From: Rhodobacter sp. SY28-1
Lineage (GTDB): Bacteria > Pseudomonadota > Alphaproteobacteria > Rhodobacterales > Rhodobacteraceae
DNA: 64,000 nucleotides
Assembly: GCF_005222785.1 (NCBI RefSeq)
Contig: NZ_STGH01000002.1
Location: 930,001-994,000, forward strand
Direction of reading: 5' to 3'
The notes below the pieces were generated by a model, which had not been told where the DNA came from, ran no database searches, and worked only from the letters and a program-made list of their open reading frames with translations. This document shows positions 34,511 through 42,206 of this stretch, in pieces. A program made the translations under genes and the position numbers. Each line of letters begins with the position of its first letter. The stretch's first letter is position 1.

Positions 34511-35116
34511 ATGACCTGGATCACCACCCTCGACGACCTCCACACCCACTACGGCCAGCCTGCCGAAGCCGCGACCGTCAAAGTCACGCCGCACCTGACC
34601 CCGGCCTACCGCGCCTGGATCGACCGCTCCCGCTTCTGCATCCTGACGACCGTCGGCCCGGAAGGCACCGACGGCAGCCCCCGCGGCGACGAAGGCCCGG
34701 TGGTCAGCGTCCTCGACCCGCAGACGCTCGCGCTGCCCGACTGGTACGGCAACAACCGCATCGACAGCCTGCGCAACATCGTCCGCGATGGCCGCGTCAG
34801 CCTGATGTTCCTCATCCCCGGCGCGAATAACGCGCTGCGGGTCAACGGCACCGCCAAACTCACCTCCGACCCGGCCCTCCGCGCCCGCTTCGACCGCGAC
34901 GGCAGGCAGCCCCGCACCGTCATCGTGATCCGCATCAGTGAGGTCTATTCGCAATGCGCCCGCGCCCTGATCCGCGCAGGCCTATGGACTTCCGGCGACC
35001 AATCGCAGGGCCTTCCCACGGTGGGCGACATGCTGCGCGAGATCACAGAAGGCCGGATCGACGGCCAGGCCTATGACGCCAACTGGCCGGGCCGGGCCGC
35101 GCAGACCATGTGGTGA
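34511..35116 (+). CDS. Pyridoxamine 5'-phosphate oxidase-family FMN-binding protein
   Basis: 201 residues from ATG 34511. Split-barrel flavin fold: RSRFCILTTVGPEGTDGSPRGDEGPVVSVLDPQTLALPDWYGNNR followed by SLRNIVRDGRVSLMFLIPG and the dimer strand VIVIRISEVYSQCARALIRAGLW. This matches the MSMEG_1061-type PPOX family (about 200 residues), which binds FMN or F420 and has unknown substrate. It stands alone between plsC and a palindromic repeat. Confidence 0.88.
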   Translation: MTWITTLDDLHTHYGQPAEAATVKVTPHLTPAYRAWIDRSRFCILTTVGPEGTDGSPRGDEGPVVSVLDPQTLALPDWYGNNRIDSLRNIVRDGRVSLMFLIPGANNALRVNGTAKLTSDPALRARFDRDGRQPRTVIVIRISEVYSQCARALIRAGLWTSGDQSQGLPTVGDMLREITEGRIDGQAYDANWPGRAAQTMW

Positions 35117-35120
35117 ACCG

Positions 35121-35186
35121 CTCTTCGGTGACTTCGTCCCTCATCGCTGACCGCCTCGCGAGGAGAAGCCGAAGGCGCACGACAAG
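35121..35186. repeat. Intergenic palindromic repeat, copy E
   Basis: Left arm CTCTTCGGTGACTTCGTC, right arm GCCGAAGGCGCACGACAAG, with TCATCGCTGA / TCGCGAGGAG towards the centre. Between the convergent PPOX and 161-residue protein genes. Confidence 0.65.
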
Positions 35187-35196
35187 CCGGACAGTC

Positions 35197-35682
35197 TCAA
35201 CTGAGTGGGCAGTCCGCGACCTCAAGGTCCAGCGCCAAGGTAGAGGTCGGCCCATAGCCCAGACCCGAGACATTGATATACAGTGCCCCGGTCTCGGCCC
35301 AGACTTCGCTGACCTTCATCGTGGTCCCCGCCGGGTCGATAGCCACCTTCTCGAACAGCGCGCAGTCCGTCTCGAAGCGCAGCACATAGCCGTTGAACTT
35401 GGCCTCGTAGAACCGCCCGATCCCGCGCGGATAGCTCAGCTCGATCCGCGTCGGCCCGATCTCTACCGCGACCGGAACCACGTCCAGCCCCCCGGTGAAC
35501 CCCTCGGGGCCCAGCCCGAACTCGGTGCCCTGGCCCACCACCACCGTCCGGCCGCGCGCGACCAGAAGCGGCGCCGCCCTGTCTTCCCAGGTTTCCACTG
35601 TGAAGGTCACCAGCCGCCCGTCCAGCGTGCCCGCGACTGTTGGCGTCGCCAGCAGGGCCGCAAGGACCAACCCCCGGATCAT
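35197..35682 (-). CDS. Hypothetical secreted protein
   Basis: 161 residues with a signal peptide ([22 protein letters not shown]). The mature part is beta-rich, has two cysteines (FETDCALF and VADCPLS) that may form a disulfide, and a conserved-looking segment VVVGQGTEFGLGPEGF. Family not recognised. It is the last gene of accA-gdx-this ORF, coupled by an ATGA overlap to gdx. Confidence 0.7.
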   Translation of the reverse strand: MIRGLVLAALLATPTVAGTLDGRLVTFTVETWEDRAAPLLVARGRTVVVGQGTEFGLGPEGFTGGLDVVPVAVEIGPTRIELSYPRGIGRFYEAKFNGYVLRFETDCALFEKVAIDPAGTTMKVSEVWAETGALYINVSGLGYGPTSTLALDLEVADCPLS

Positions 35683-35993
35683 GCGAACTTCAGCGCGACG
35701 ATCCCCGCGAGGATCAATAGCACGCCCGTCACCCGCATCAGGTTGACCGGCTCCTGGAACAGGAACACCGCCGCAATGGCCGTCCCGATGGCCCCGATGC
35801 CCACCCAGACCGCATAGGCCGTGCCCACCGGCAGCGACTTCATCGCGACGGACAAAAGGTAGAACGACCCCAGCGCCAGCACGATGGTCACGACCGAGGG
35901 CCAGAGCCGCGTGAAGCCTTCGGAATACTTCAAGCCCAGCGCCCAGCCCGTTTCCATCAACCCGGCAATCGCGACGATGATCCAGGGGTTCAA
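35679..35993 (-). CDS. gdx: SMR-family guanidinium exporter (Gdx/SugE type)
   Basis: 104 residues from TTG 35993, which overlaps the accA stop by 3 bases; no ATG fits. Four membrane helices. The Gdx-type signatures are [22 protein letters not shown] (essential Glu in helix 1) and [21 protein letters not shown]. Drug-exporting EmrE-type proteins differ at these sites, so guanidinium/H+ antiport is likely. No guanidine riboswitch is seen, as it is embedded behind accA. Confidence 0.88.
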   Translation of the reverse strand: MNPWIIVAIAGLMETGWALGLKYSEGFTRLWPSVVTIVLALGSFYLLSVAMKSLPVGTAYAVWVGIGAIGTAIAAVFLFQEPVNLMRVTGVLLILAGIVALKFA

Positions 35994-36949
35994 GCCGCCA
36001 GCCCCTTCGACCCCATGTCCAGGAACTTCTGCCGCCGGTCCTTGATCAGCGCCTCGGGCTTCTTGCCCGACAACTCGCCCAGCATCGCCTCGATGGCCTT
36101 GCCGACCGCGTCGATCGCCTCTTTCGGCGCGCGCTGCGCCCCGCCCAAAGGCTCCTTCACGATCCGGTCGATGATCCCCAGCTTCTGCAGATCCTGCGCC
36201 GTCAGCCGCAAGGCTTCGGCCGCCTCGCGCATTTTCTCGGCGTCCTTCCACAGGATTGACGCGCAGCCTTCGGGCGAGATGACCGAATAGATCGAATGTT
36301 CCAGCATCGCGACCCGGTTTGCCGTCGCAAAGGCCACCGCCCCCCCCGATCCGCCCTCGCCGATCACCACCGATATCAGCGGCACCCCGATGGCCAGGCA
36401 CTTTTCGGTCGACCGCGCGATGGCCTCGGCCTGCCCCCGCTCCTCCGCCCCCTTGCCTGGATATGCCCCGGCCGTGTCGATCAGCGTGATGACCGGGATG
36501 CGGAACCGGTCCGCCAGGTCCATCAGACGGATCGCCTTGCGATAGCCCTCGGGCCGCGCCATGCCAAAGTTCCGCTGGATGCGGGATTTGGTGTCGTTGC
36601 CCTTCTCGTGTCCGATCACCACCACCGGCTGGTCGTTGAACCGTGCAAGGCCGCCGATTACCGCATGGTCGTCGGCAAATGCCCGGTCGCCCGCCAGCGA
36701 AGTGAACTCGGTGAACAGCTGCCCGACATAGTCCAGGCAATGCGGCCGTTCCGGATGCCGCGCCACCTGACATTTCTGCCAGGGCGTCAGCGTCTTGTAG
36801 AGATCGCGCAGCGCCTGGTCCGCCTTGCGGTCCAGTGCCTCGGCCTCTTTCGTCATGTCCACGCCGCCGCCCGTCTTCGCCATCGCGCGAAGCTCTTCGG
36901 CCTTGCCTTCGATATCAGCGAGCGGCTTTTCGAATTCGAGGTATTGCAT
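35990..36949 (-). CDS. accA: Acetyl-CoA carboxylase carboxyltransferase subunit alpha
   Basis: 319 residues, exactly the family size. [20 protein letters not shown] at the N-terminus, [19 protein letters not shown]-like [61 protein letters not shown] and [16 protein letters not shown]. Transfers carboxyl from biotin to acetyl-CoA to make malonyl-CoA. Divergent from the AraC regulator across 110 bases. Confidence 0.97.
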   Translation of the reverse strand: MQYLEFEKPLADIEGKAEELRAMAKTGGGVDMTKEAEALDRKADQALRDLYKTLTPWQKCQVARHPERPHCLDYVGQLFTEFTSLAGDRAFADDHAVIGGLARFNDQPVVVIGHEKGNDTKSRIQRNFGMARPEGYRKAIRLMDLADRFRIPVITLIDTAGAYPGKGAEERGQAEAIARSTEKCLAIGVPLISVVIGEGGSGGAVAFATANRVAMLEHSIYSVISPEGCASILWKDAEKMREAAEALRLTAQDLQKLGIIDRIVKEPLGGAQRAPKEAIDAVGKAIEAMLGELSGKKPEALIKDRRQKFLDMGSKGLAA

Positions 36950-37059
36950 CGCACTTCCTTTTCGGGACCGCCTCTATATGCCCGCGGGGCAAGCCTGATG
37001 CAACTCGGCAAGATTTGTGCGGCGGGGACATGCAAGTCTGCCCTTGCGAAAGGAATGAC

Positions 37060-37899
37060 ATGACCAATGCGAACGAAAAGCGGCTGTTGCGGGTCCTCGA
37101 CCACATCCACGACAATCCCGCCGGGGACCTGTCGCTCGACGCCCTGTCCGACGTCGCCGCGATGAGCCGGTTCCACTGGCACCGCGTCTTCCGCGCGATG
37201 ACCGGCGAGACCCTGGCCCAGGCCGTGCGCCGCGTCCGGATGCAGCGGGCGTCGTATCTTCTGGTGATGACCGACCAGCCGATCGCAGCGCTTGCCGCCT
37301 CGGTCGGGATGGACAACCTCGCCAGCTTCAACCGCTGCTTCACGGACGCCTTCCTGATGTCGCCCGCCACCTTTCGCAAACGGGGAGAGTTGCGTCCCTT
37401 CGTCCGAACCCCACAGCCCAGGAGAGCCCCGATGCACCCCGTCATCATCCGAACCGAACCCCCGATCCGCCTGGCCGCCCTGCCGCACAAGGGCGCCTAC
37501 CACGAGATCTCCCGCGCCTTCCAGAAGCTCAGCGCCGTGATGGCCAGCCGCGACCTGTTCCGCAACTCCGGCCGGATGATCGCCGTCTTCTACGATGACC
37601 CGCAGTCCGTCGCAGAATCGGCCTTGCGCAGCCATGCCGGGTTCGAACTGACCGGCCCGGCCGACCTTGCAGCGCCGCTGGAAGCGGTGGCCCTTGCGGG
37701 CGGTCGCCACGCGGTGCTGACCTACACCGGCCCCTACGCCGGACTTCCCACCGCCTATGACGAACTCTTCGGGGTCTGGCTGCCCAACTCGGGCGAGGAA
37801 CCCGCCGACACGCCTTCGTTCGAGGTCTATCTGAACACCCCGATGGACACGGCCCCCGAGGACCTGGTGACCGAGTTGCACCTTCCGCTGAGGGGCTAG
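37060..37899 (+). CDS. AraC-type regulator with GyrI-like effector domain
   Basis: 279 residues. ATG 37060 has GAAAGGAATGAC upstream. N-terminal AraC double helix-turn-helix (LLRVLDHIHDNPAGDLSLDALSDVAAMSRFHWHRVFRAMTGE; ASVGMDNLASFNRCFTDAF) in place of the usual C-terminal position, followed from about residue 130 by a GyrI-like ligand domain (PPIRLAALPHKGAYHEI; VLTYTGPYAGLPTAYDELFGVWLPNSG). This is the Rob/BmrR-like class that senses amphipathic drugs. Stops within the convergent GntR gene's last codons. Confidence 0.9.
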   Translation: MTNANEKRLLRVLDHIHDNPAGDLSLDALSDVAAMSRFHWHRVFRAMTGETLAQAVRRVRMQRASYLLVMTDQPIAALAASVGMDNLASFNRCFTDAFLMSPATFRKRGELRPFVRTPQPRRAPMHPVIIRTEPPIRLAALPHKGAYHEISRAFQKLSAVMASRDLFRNSGRMIAVFYDDPQSVAESALRSHAGFELTGPADLAAPLEAVALAGGRHAVLTYTGPYAGLPTAYDELFGVWLPNSGEEPADTPSFEVYLNTPMDTAPEDLVTELHLPLRG

Positions 37900-38663
37900 C
37901 GGTTGGCTTCGTGCTCCAGTCTTTGCCGGGCAATCGATTCATGCTTTTCGGCGCGCATCTGGTCGAGAAAGGCCTGCTCGACATAGGCCAGATGCGCCGC
38001 CACGGCAGCGCGCGCGGCCTGCGCGTCGCGCGCCTGGATCGCGGCGTTGATCGCCCGGTGCTGGTCCAGAAGCTGGTCCCGCGTCATCCGGTTCCGGAAC
38101 ATGACCTGGCGGTTGTAGAACACCCCCTGACGCAGAAGGTCGAACATCGACCGCAGCATGTGCAACATGATGACGTTGTGGCTCGCCTCGATGATCGCCA
38201 TGTGGAATTCCGCATCCAGCTGCGCCTCGTCCGACGGGTCGCGCTTCTGGTGCGCCGCCTCCATCTTGGCAAGGATCGTCGCGATCACCTTCAGGTCCGT
38301 CTCCGACCCCAGGGTCGCCGCCCGTTCTGCCGCCAGCCCCTCGATGTCGCGCCGAAAGGCGATGTAGTCGAAGACCGCCTCGTCATGCGACGCGAACAGC
38401 TCGATCAGCGCAGGCGAGAAGGCAGAACCCAGCACATCCGCGACGAAGATCCCCGACCCGGCCCGGCTGACCAACAGGCCCCGGTCGGCCAGATCGGCAA
38501 TGGCATCGCGCAATGAGGGGCGCGAGACGCCCAGCTTTTCGGCGAGGTCCCGTTCGGACGGCAGCCGTTCCCCGGGCCGCAGGATGCCGCGCAGGATCAG
38601 CTGCTCGATCTGCCGCACCACCGCACTCGACAGCTTTTCCGAAGTGACCTTCAGGAATGGCAT
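37896..38663 (-). CDS. GntR/FadR-family regulator (FCD domain)
   Basis: 255 residues. Winged helix LSSAVVRQIEQLILRGILRPGERLPSERDLAEKLGVSRPSLRDAIADLADRGLL, then an FCD helical effector domain with metal-binding residues (DAEFHMAIIEASHN; QHRAINAAIQARD). It is close to the PdhR/LldR/GlcC group that responds to carboxylates. No target gene lies directly beside it; self-control through the inverted repeat at 38692-38715 is possible. Overlaps the AraC gene end by 4 bases, convergently. Confidence 0.92.
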   Translation of the reverse strand: MPFLKVTSEKLSSAVVRQIEQLILRGILRPGERLPSERDLAEKLGVSRPSLRDAIADLADRGLLVSRAGSGIFVADVLGSAFSPALIELFASHDEAVFDYIAFRRDIEGLAAERAATLGSETDLKVIATILAKMEAAHQKRDPSDEAQLDAEFHMAIIEASHNVIMLHMLRSMFDLLRQGVFYNRQVMFRNRMTRDQLLDQHRAINAAIQARDAQAARAAVAAHLAYVEQAFLDQMRAEKHESIARQRLEHEANR

Positions 38664-38691
38664 GGCACCGTCGGCCTCATTGACCCTGCTG

Positions 38692-38715
38692 ATTGGTCCA
38701 GAAATATGACCGATT
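38692..38715. promoter_or_regulatory. Candidate GntR-type operator
   Basis: ATTGGTC-n9-GACCGAT lies about 30-50 bases upstream of the GntR gene. The half-sites resemble the TGGT/ACCA core of FadR/PdhR sites, but the spacing is wider than usual. Confidence 0.35.
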
Positions 38716-38731
38716 GCCGCAAATCACAATG

Positions 38732-38764
38732 AAAAAGGGGCCGGGTGATCCCGGCCCCTTTTCC
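38732..38764 (-). terminator. Rho-independent terminator of the OmpA-lipoprotein gene
   Basis: GGGGCCGGG-TGAT-CCCGGCCCC flanked by AAAAA on one side and TTTT on the other. Read on the minus strand, it follows the lipoprotein stop by 17 bases and ends in a T-run. Confidence 0.85.
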
Positions 38765-38780
38765 GAATTGTCCAAGCCTA

Positions 38781-39437
38781 TCAGCGGGTCGGGCGGATGA
38801 TGATCTCCACCCGGCGGTTCTGCGCGCGGCCTTCCGGCGTCAGGTTCGAGGCCACCGGCTGGTCCTCGCCACGGCCATAGGCCGCAAGGCGACCACCCGG
38901 GACGCCCGCATCGCGCAGGACGCCTGCAACGGCCACGGCACGGCGCTGCGACAGGTCCTGGTTGTAGGCGGCCGAGCCGGTGTTGTCGGTGTGGCCGATC
39001 ACTTCGATCCGGCTGTTGGGATAGCGCAGCAGGCTAGAGGCCACCGTGTTCAGGTCGCGGCGCAGGTCCGACCGGACCGACGCGCTGTCGGTGGCAAACA
39101 ACAGGTCCTGCGGCATGTTGACGATCAGGTATTCGCCCGTGTTCGTCACCGAGATGTTGGAGTTCAGCGAACCGCGCAGTTCGGCGGCCTGACGGTCAAG
39201 GTCGGCGCCGACAATCGCGCCCGCACCGGCACCCAACGCACCACCCAGAACGGCACCCTTGAACTCGTCACCGTCACGCGCCGTCGCAGCACCGGCCGCA
39301 GCGCCCAGCAGGCCGCCGATCACGGCACCGTTCTTGGTGCGGGCATTCGGGTCATCGGGATAGGCATTGGGATCGACGCAGGCGGTCAGCGCCAGCATAC
39401 CGGCCGTTGCCAGGATCAGGGGGGTCTTCATCATCAT
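38781..39437 (-). CDS. OmpA-family lipoprotein with glycine-zipper region
   Basis: 218 residues. Lipoprotein signal peptide ending LALTAC (Cys about residue 20), a Gly/Ala-rich glycine zipper (GAVIGGLLGAAAGAATARDG; GAVLGGALGAGAGAIVG), and a C-terminal OmpA domain (VNMPQDLLFATDSASV; RIEVIGHTDNTGSAAYNQDLSQRRA; NRRVEIIIRP). It is anchored in the outer membrane and binds peptidoglycan, like YiaD. Three consecutive ATGs at the start leave the exact first residue open. Confidence 0.92.
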   Translation of the reverse strand: MMMKTPLILATAGMLALTACVDPNAYPDDPNARTKNGAVIGGLLGAAAGAATARDGDEFKGAVLGGALGAGAGAIVGADLDRQAAELRGSLNSNISVTNTGEYLIVNMPQDLLFATDSASVRSDLRRDLNTVASSLLRYPNSRIEVIGHTDNTGSAAYNQDLSQRRAVAVAGVLRDAGVPGGRLAAYGRGEDQPVASNLTPEGRAQNRRVEIIIRPTR

Positions 39438-39554
39438 GTTTGCTCTCGCCTCGAAAAATCGCCCATTGGCGGGCCTGTGCTAGACCCCTGCCACAATACA
39501 TCAACGTCGTCGAGAGGCTTCGGGTTCCCTTCAGTTTAGGCAGGGTTCCGCGCA

Positions 39555-40385
39555 TCACATCTCTGTGCGCGCAGCCTCCCAGGCCAGCATGGCACGCTTT
39601 CGGGGCAGGCCCCAGTGATAGCCGCCAAGGCCTCCGTCGCGGCGCAGCGCACGGTGGCAGGGGATCAGGAAACTGATCGGATTGCGCCCCACAGCCGTCC
39701 CGACCGCCCTATGCGCCTGTGGGTGGCCGATGGCCCCGGCGATGTCGGCATAGGTGGTGACATGGCCCGAGGGGATCGCCAGCAGCGCCTCCCAGACCTT
39801 GATCTGGAACGGCGCACCGATCAGGTGCAGGCTGGTGGCCTGCCCGCCAAAGGCCGCGTCGACCAGCGGGCGGATCGTCGTCGGATCCTCGACATACCTC
39901 GCCTTCGGCCAGCGGCTGACCAGGTCCTCCAGCGCGGCCTCGGCTCCGACCTCGTCGGCGAACCCCATGCCGCAGATGCCCTTGGCCGTGGCCATCACCA
40001 ACGCCGGGCCGAAGGGGCTTTCGAACCAGCCCCACTTGATTTCCAGCCCCTGCCCGCCCCGCGCATAGTCGCCCGGGGACATCGCCTCCCATGTCAGGAA
40101 CAGGTCATGCAGCCGCCCTGTCCCCGACAGCCCCGTCTCCAGCGCCGTGCCCAGCATCGTGTGCCGTTCCGCCAGCAGCCGCCGCGCATGGCCCAGCGTC
40201 AGGTATTGCTGATAGCGCTTGGGGCTGACGCCGACCCACTGGCTGAACACCCGCTGGAAATGCGCCGGGCTCATGTTCATCTTCGCCGCAAGGTCCTCCA
40301 GCGTCAGCGCCGGGCCCTCGGTGTCGATCACCTGCAAGGCGCGGCCGATCACCTGGTAATGGTAGGACGGGGATTGGTCAGTCAT
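39555..40385 (-). CDS. Ada-like protein: AraC HTH fused to methylated-DNA-cysteine methyltransferase
   Basis: 276 residues from ATG 40385 (AAGGAGACCC upstream; ATG 40403 also in frame). N-terminal AraC helix-turn-helix (TLEDLAAKMNMSPAHFQRVFSQWVGVSPKRYQQYL) and C-terminal Ogt domain with the acceptor cysteine in ISFLIPCHRALRRDGG and GHVTTYADIAGAIG. It lacks the N-terminal zinc/phosphotriester domain of E. coli Ada. It repairs O6-methylguanine and may act as a methyl-dependent activator. The next gene, nth, is also DNA repair but on the other strand. Confidence 0.92.
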   Translation of the reverse strand: MTDQSPSYHYQVIGRALQVIDTEGPALTLEDLAAKMNMSPAHFQRVFSQWVGVSPKRYQQYLTLGHARRLLAERHTMLGTALETGLSGTGRLHDLFLTWEAMSPGDYARGGQGLEIKWGWFESPFGPALVMATAKGICGMGFADEVGAEAALEDLVSRWPKARYVEDPTTIRPLVDAAFGGQATSLHLIGAPFQIKVWEALLAIPSGHVTTYADIAGAIGHPQAHRAVGTAVGRNPISFLIPCHRALRRDGGLGGYHWGLPRKRAMLAWEAARTEM

Positions 40386-40484
40386 CTTGGGTCTCCTTGC
40401 CATCCAATCTATTGGCCCGCCCCCGCAACCGCGACCCGTTTCCTGCGGCTTGTCGCGATCCCGGTTTCATGCTGCAAAGGCCGC

Positions 40485-41129
40485 ATGACCCCGCAACTCC
40501 CCTACTCCGCCCTGAAACAGGTCTTCGCGCGCTTCGCCGAGATCGAGCCTGAACCGAAGGGCGAGCTTGAGCACGTCAACGCCTTCACCCTTCTGGTGGC
40601 CGTGGCCCTGTCGGCACAGGCGACCGACGTCGGCGTGAACAAGGCGACGCGCAAGCTGTTTCCGATCGCCGACACGCCGGAAAAGATGCTCGCGCTCGGC
40701 GAGGAAGGCCTGATCGAGCATATCAAGACCATCGGCCTCTTCCGCAACAAGGCGAAGAACGTCATCAAGCTGTCGCGCCTGTTGATCGACAACTTCGGTG
40801 GCGAGGTCCCTTCCTCCCGCGCCGCCCTGGTCACCCTGCCGGGCGTGGGTCGCAAGACCGCGAACGTGGTCCTGTCGATGTGGTTCCACCACCCGGCCCA
40901 GGCCGTCGACACCCATATCTTCCGCGTCGGCAACCGCACCGGCATCTGCCCCGGCAAGGACGAAGCGCAGGTCGAACGCGCGATCGAGGACAACGTCCCC
41001 GTCGAATACCAGCACCACGCCCACCACTGGCTTATCCTGCACGGCCGGTATATCTGCGTCGCGCGCAAACCCAAATGCGGCATCTGCCCGATCCGGGACT
41101 GGTGCCTTTACCCGGAGAAGACCGCATGA
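40485..41129 (+). CDS. nth: Endonuclease III
   Basis: 214 residues from ATG 40485. LLVAVALSAQATDVGVNKAT, helix-hairpin-helix LVTLPGVGRKTANVVLS with the catalytic lysine, the catalytic aspartate in QAVDTHIFRV, and a 4Fe-4S cluster with the CX6CX2CX5C pattern (CVARKPKCGICPIRDWC). Excises oxidised pyrimidines and nicks the abasic site. The PfkB kinase gene starts inside its stop codon. Confidence 0.97.
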   Translation: MTPQLPYSALKQVFARFAEIEPEPKGELEHVNAFTLLVAVALSAQATDVGVNKATRKLFPIADTPEKMLALGEEGLIEHIKTIGLFRNKAKNVIKLSRLLIDNFGGEVPSSRAALVTLPGVGRKTANVVLSMWFHHPAQAVDTHIFRVGNRTGICPGKDEAQVERAIEDNVPVEYQHHAHHWLILHGRYICVARKPKCGICPIRDWCLYPEKTA

Positions 41130-42109
41130 AATCCTACCAGGTCGTCGGCATCGGCAACGCCATTGTGGACGTGTTCTCCACTGCCGATGACAGCTTTCTC
41201 GACCTGATGGGCATCCAGAAGGGCATCATGCAACTGGTCGAACGCGAACGCGGAGAGCTTCTCTACAGCGCGATGACCAACCGCCAGCAGGCCCCCGGCG
41301 GGTCGGTCGCCAACACCCTCGCGGGCCTTGGCAACCTCGGCCTCACCACCGCCTTCATCGGCCGCGTCCACGACGACGCGCTGGGGAAATTCTACGCCCG
41401 CACCATGGCCGACGAGGGCACCGATTTCGTCAACCCGCCCGTCCCTGGCGGTGAACTCCCGACCTCGCGCAGCATGATCTTCGTCTCGCCCGACGGTGAG
41501 CGGTCGATGAACACCTACCTCGGCATCTCCTCGGAACTCGGCCCCGACGACGTTTCCGACACCGTCGCCGGCAGCGCCGAGATCCTGTTCCTCGAAGGCT
41601 ATCTCTACGACAAACCCAAGGGCAAACAGGCCTTCGAACGCGCCGTGGAACTTTGCCACCGCGCCGGAGGCAAAGCCGGGATCGCCCTCTCCGACCCGTT
41701 CTGCGTCGACCGCCACCGCGACGATTTCCGGCGGCTGGTCAAATCGCTCGACTACGTCATCGGCAACGAACACGAATGGTCCTCGCTCTACCAGACCGAT
41801 CTCTCCACCGCCCTCGAACAGGCCGCCGCCGACGCAGGCCTCGTCGTCTGCACCCGCTCCGGCCACGACGTGATCGTCCAGCGCGGCGAGGAACAGGCCA
41901 TCGTCCCGGTCAAACGCGTCGTCCCCGTGGACGCCACCGGCGCGGGCGACCAGTTCGCTGCGGGCTTCCTCTACGGCCTCGCCACCGGCCAGTCGCTTGC
42001 CACCTCCGGTCGCATGGGCTGCGTCGCCGCCGCCGAGGTGATCTCCCACTTCGGCGCCCGCCCCGAAGCCGACCTCAAGGCCCTCTTCCGCAAGGAAGGC
42101 CTGATCTAG
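41126..42109 (+). CDS. PfkB-family kinase (adenosine kinase-like)
   Basis: 327 residues, ATG overlapping the nth stop. Motifs: VGIGNAIVDVFSTADDSFL at the N-terminus, substrate loop QQAPGGSVANTLAGLGNLGL, the hinge TAFIGRVHDDALGKFY, and the catalytic VPVDATGAGDQFAAGFLYGL. The N-terminal pattern fits adenosine kinase/nucleoside kinases of alphaproteobacteria better than ribokinase. Phosphorylates a sugar or nucleoside with ATP. Followed by a strong terminator. Confidence 0.88.
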   Translation: MKSYQVVGIGNAIVDVFSTADDSFLDLMGIQKGIMQLVERERGELLYSAMTNRQQAPGGSVANTLAGLGNLGLTTAFIGRVHDDALGKFYARTMADEGTDFVNPPVPGGELPTSRSMIFVSPDGERSMNTYLGISSELGPDDVSDTVAGSAEILFLEGYLYDKPKGKQAFERAVELCHRAGGKAGIALSDPFCVDRHRDDFRRLVKSLDYVIGNEHEWSSLYQTDLSTALEQAAADAGLVVCTRSGHDVIVQRGEEQAIVPVKRVVPVDATGAGDQFAAGFLYGLATGQSLATSGRMGCVAAAEVISHFGARPEADLKALFRKEGLI

Positions 42110-42113
42110 GGCA

Positions 42114-42142
42114 CCCAAGAATTTTCGCCGAAAATTCTTGGG
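42114..42142 (+). terminator. Strong hairpin after the PfkB gene
   Basis: CCCAAGAATTTTC-GCC-GAAAATTCTTGGG is a perfect 13-bp stem 4 bases after the stop. It separates nth-pfkB from dnaE2 and shows that dnaE2 needs its own promoter. Confidence 0.8.
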
Positions 42143-42172
42143 CTGGCCCGACCGTCCCGATCATGGCAAAAT

Positions 42173-42187
42173 GTTCTTGTTATGTTC
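42173..42187 (+). promoter_or_regulatory. LexA (SOS) box upstream of dnaE2
   Basis: GTTCTTGTTATGTTC matches the alphaproteobacterial LexA site GTTC-N7-GTTC exactly. It lies 20 bases before the TTG proposed as the start of dnaE2 and would block the promoter when LexA is bound. Confidence 0.88.
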
Positions 42188-42206
42188 TGATTGCCCTGAG
42201 TCGCCC

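Noticed and set aside
42138-42206. Upstream extension of dnaE2 to GTG/ATG starts at 42138 or 42171
   Set aside because: These starts overlap the terminator hairpin and LexA box, and the added residues do not match the family.
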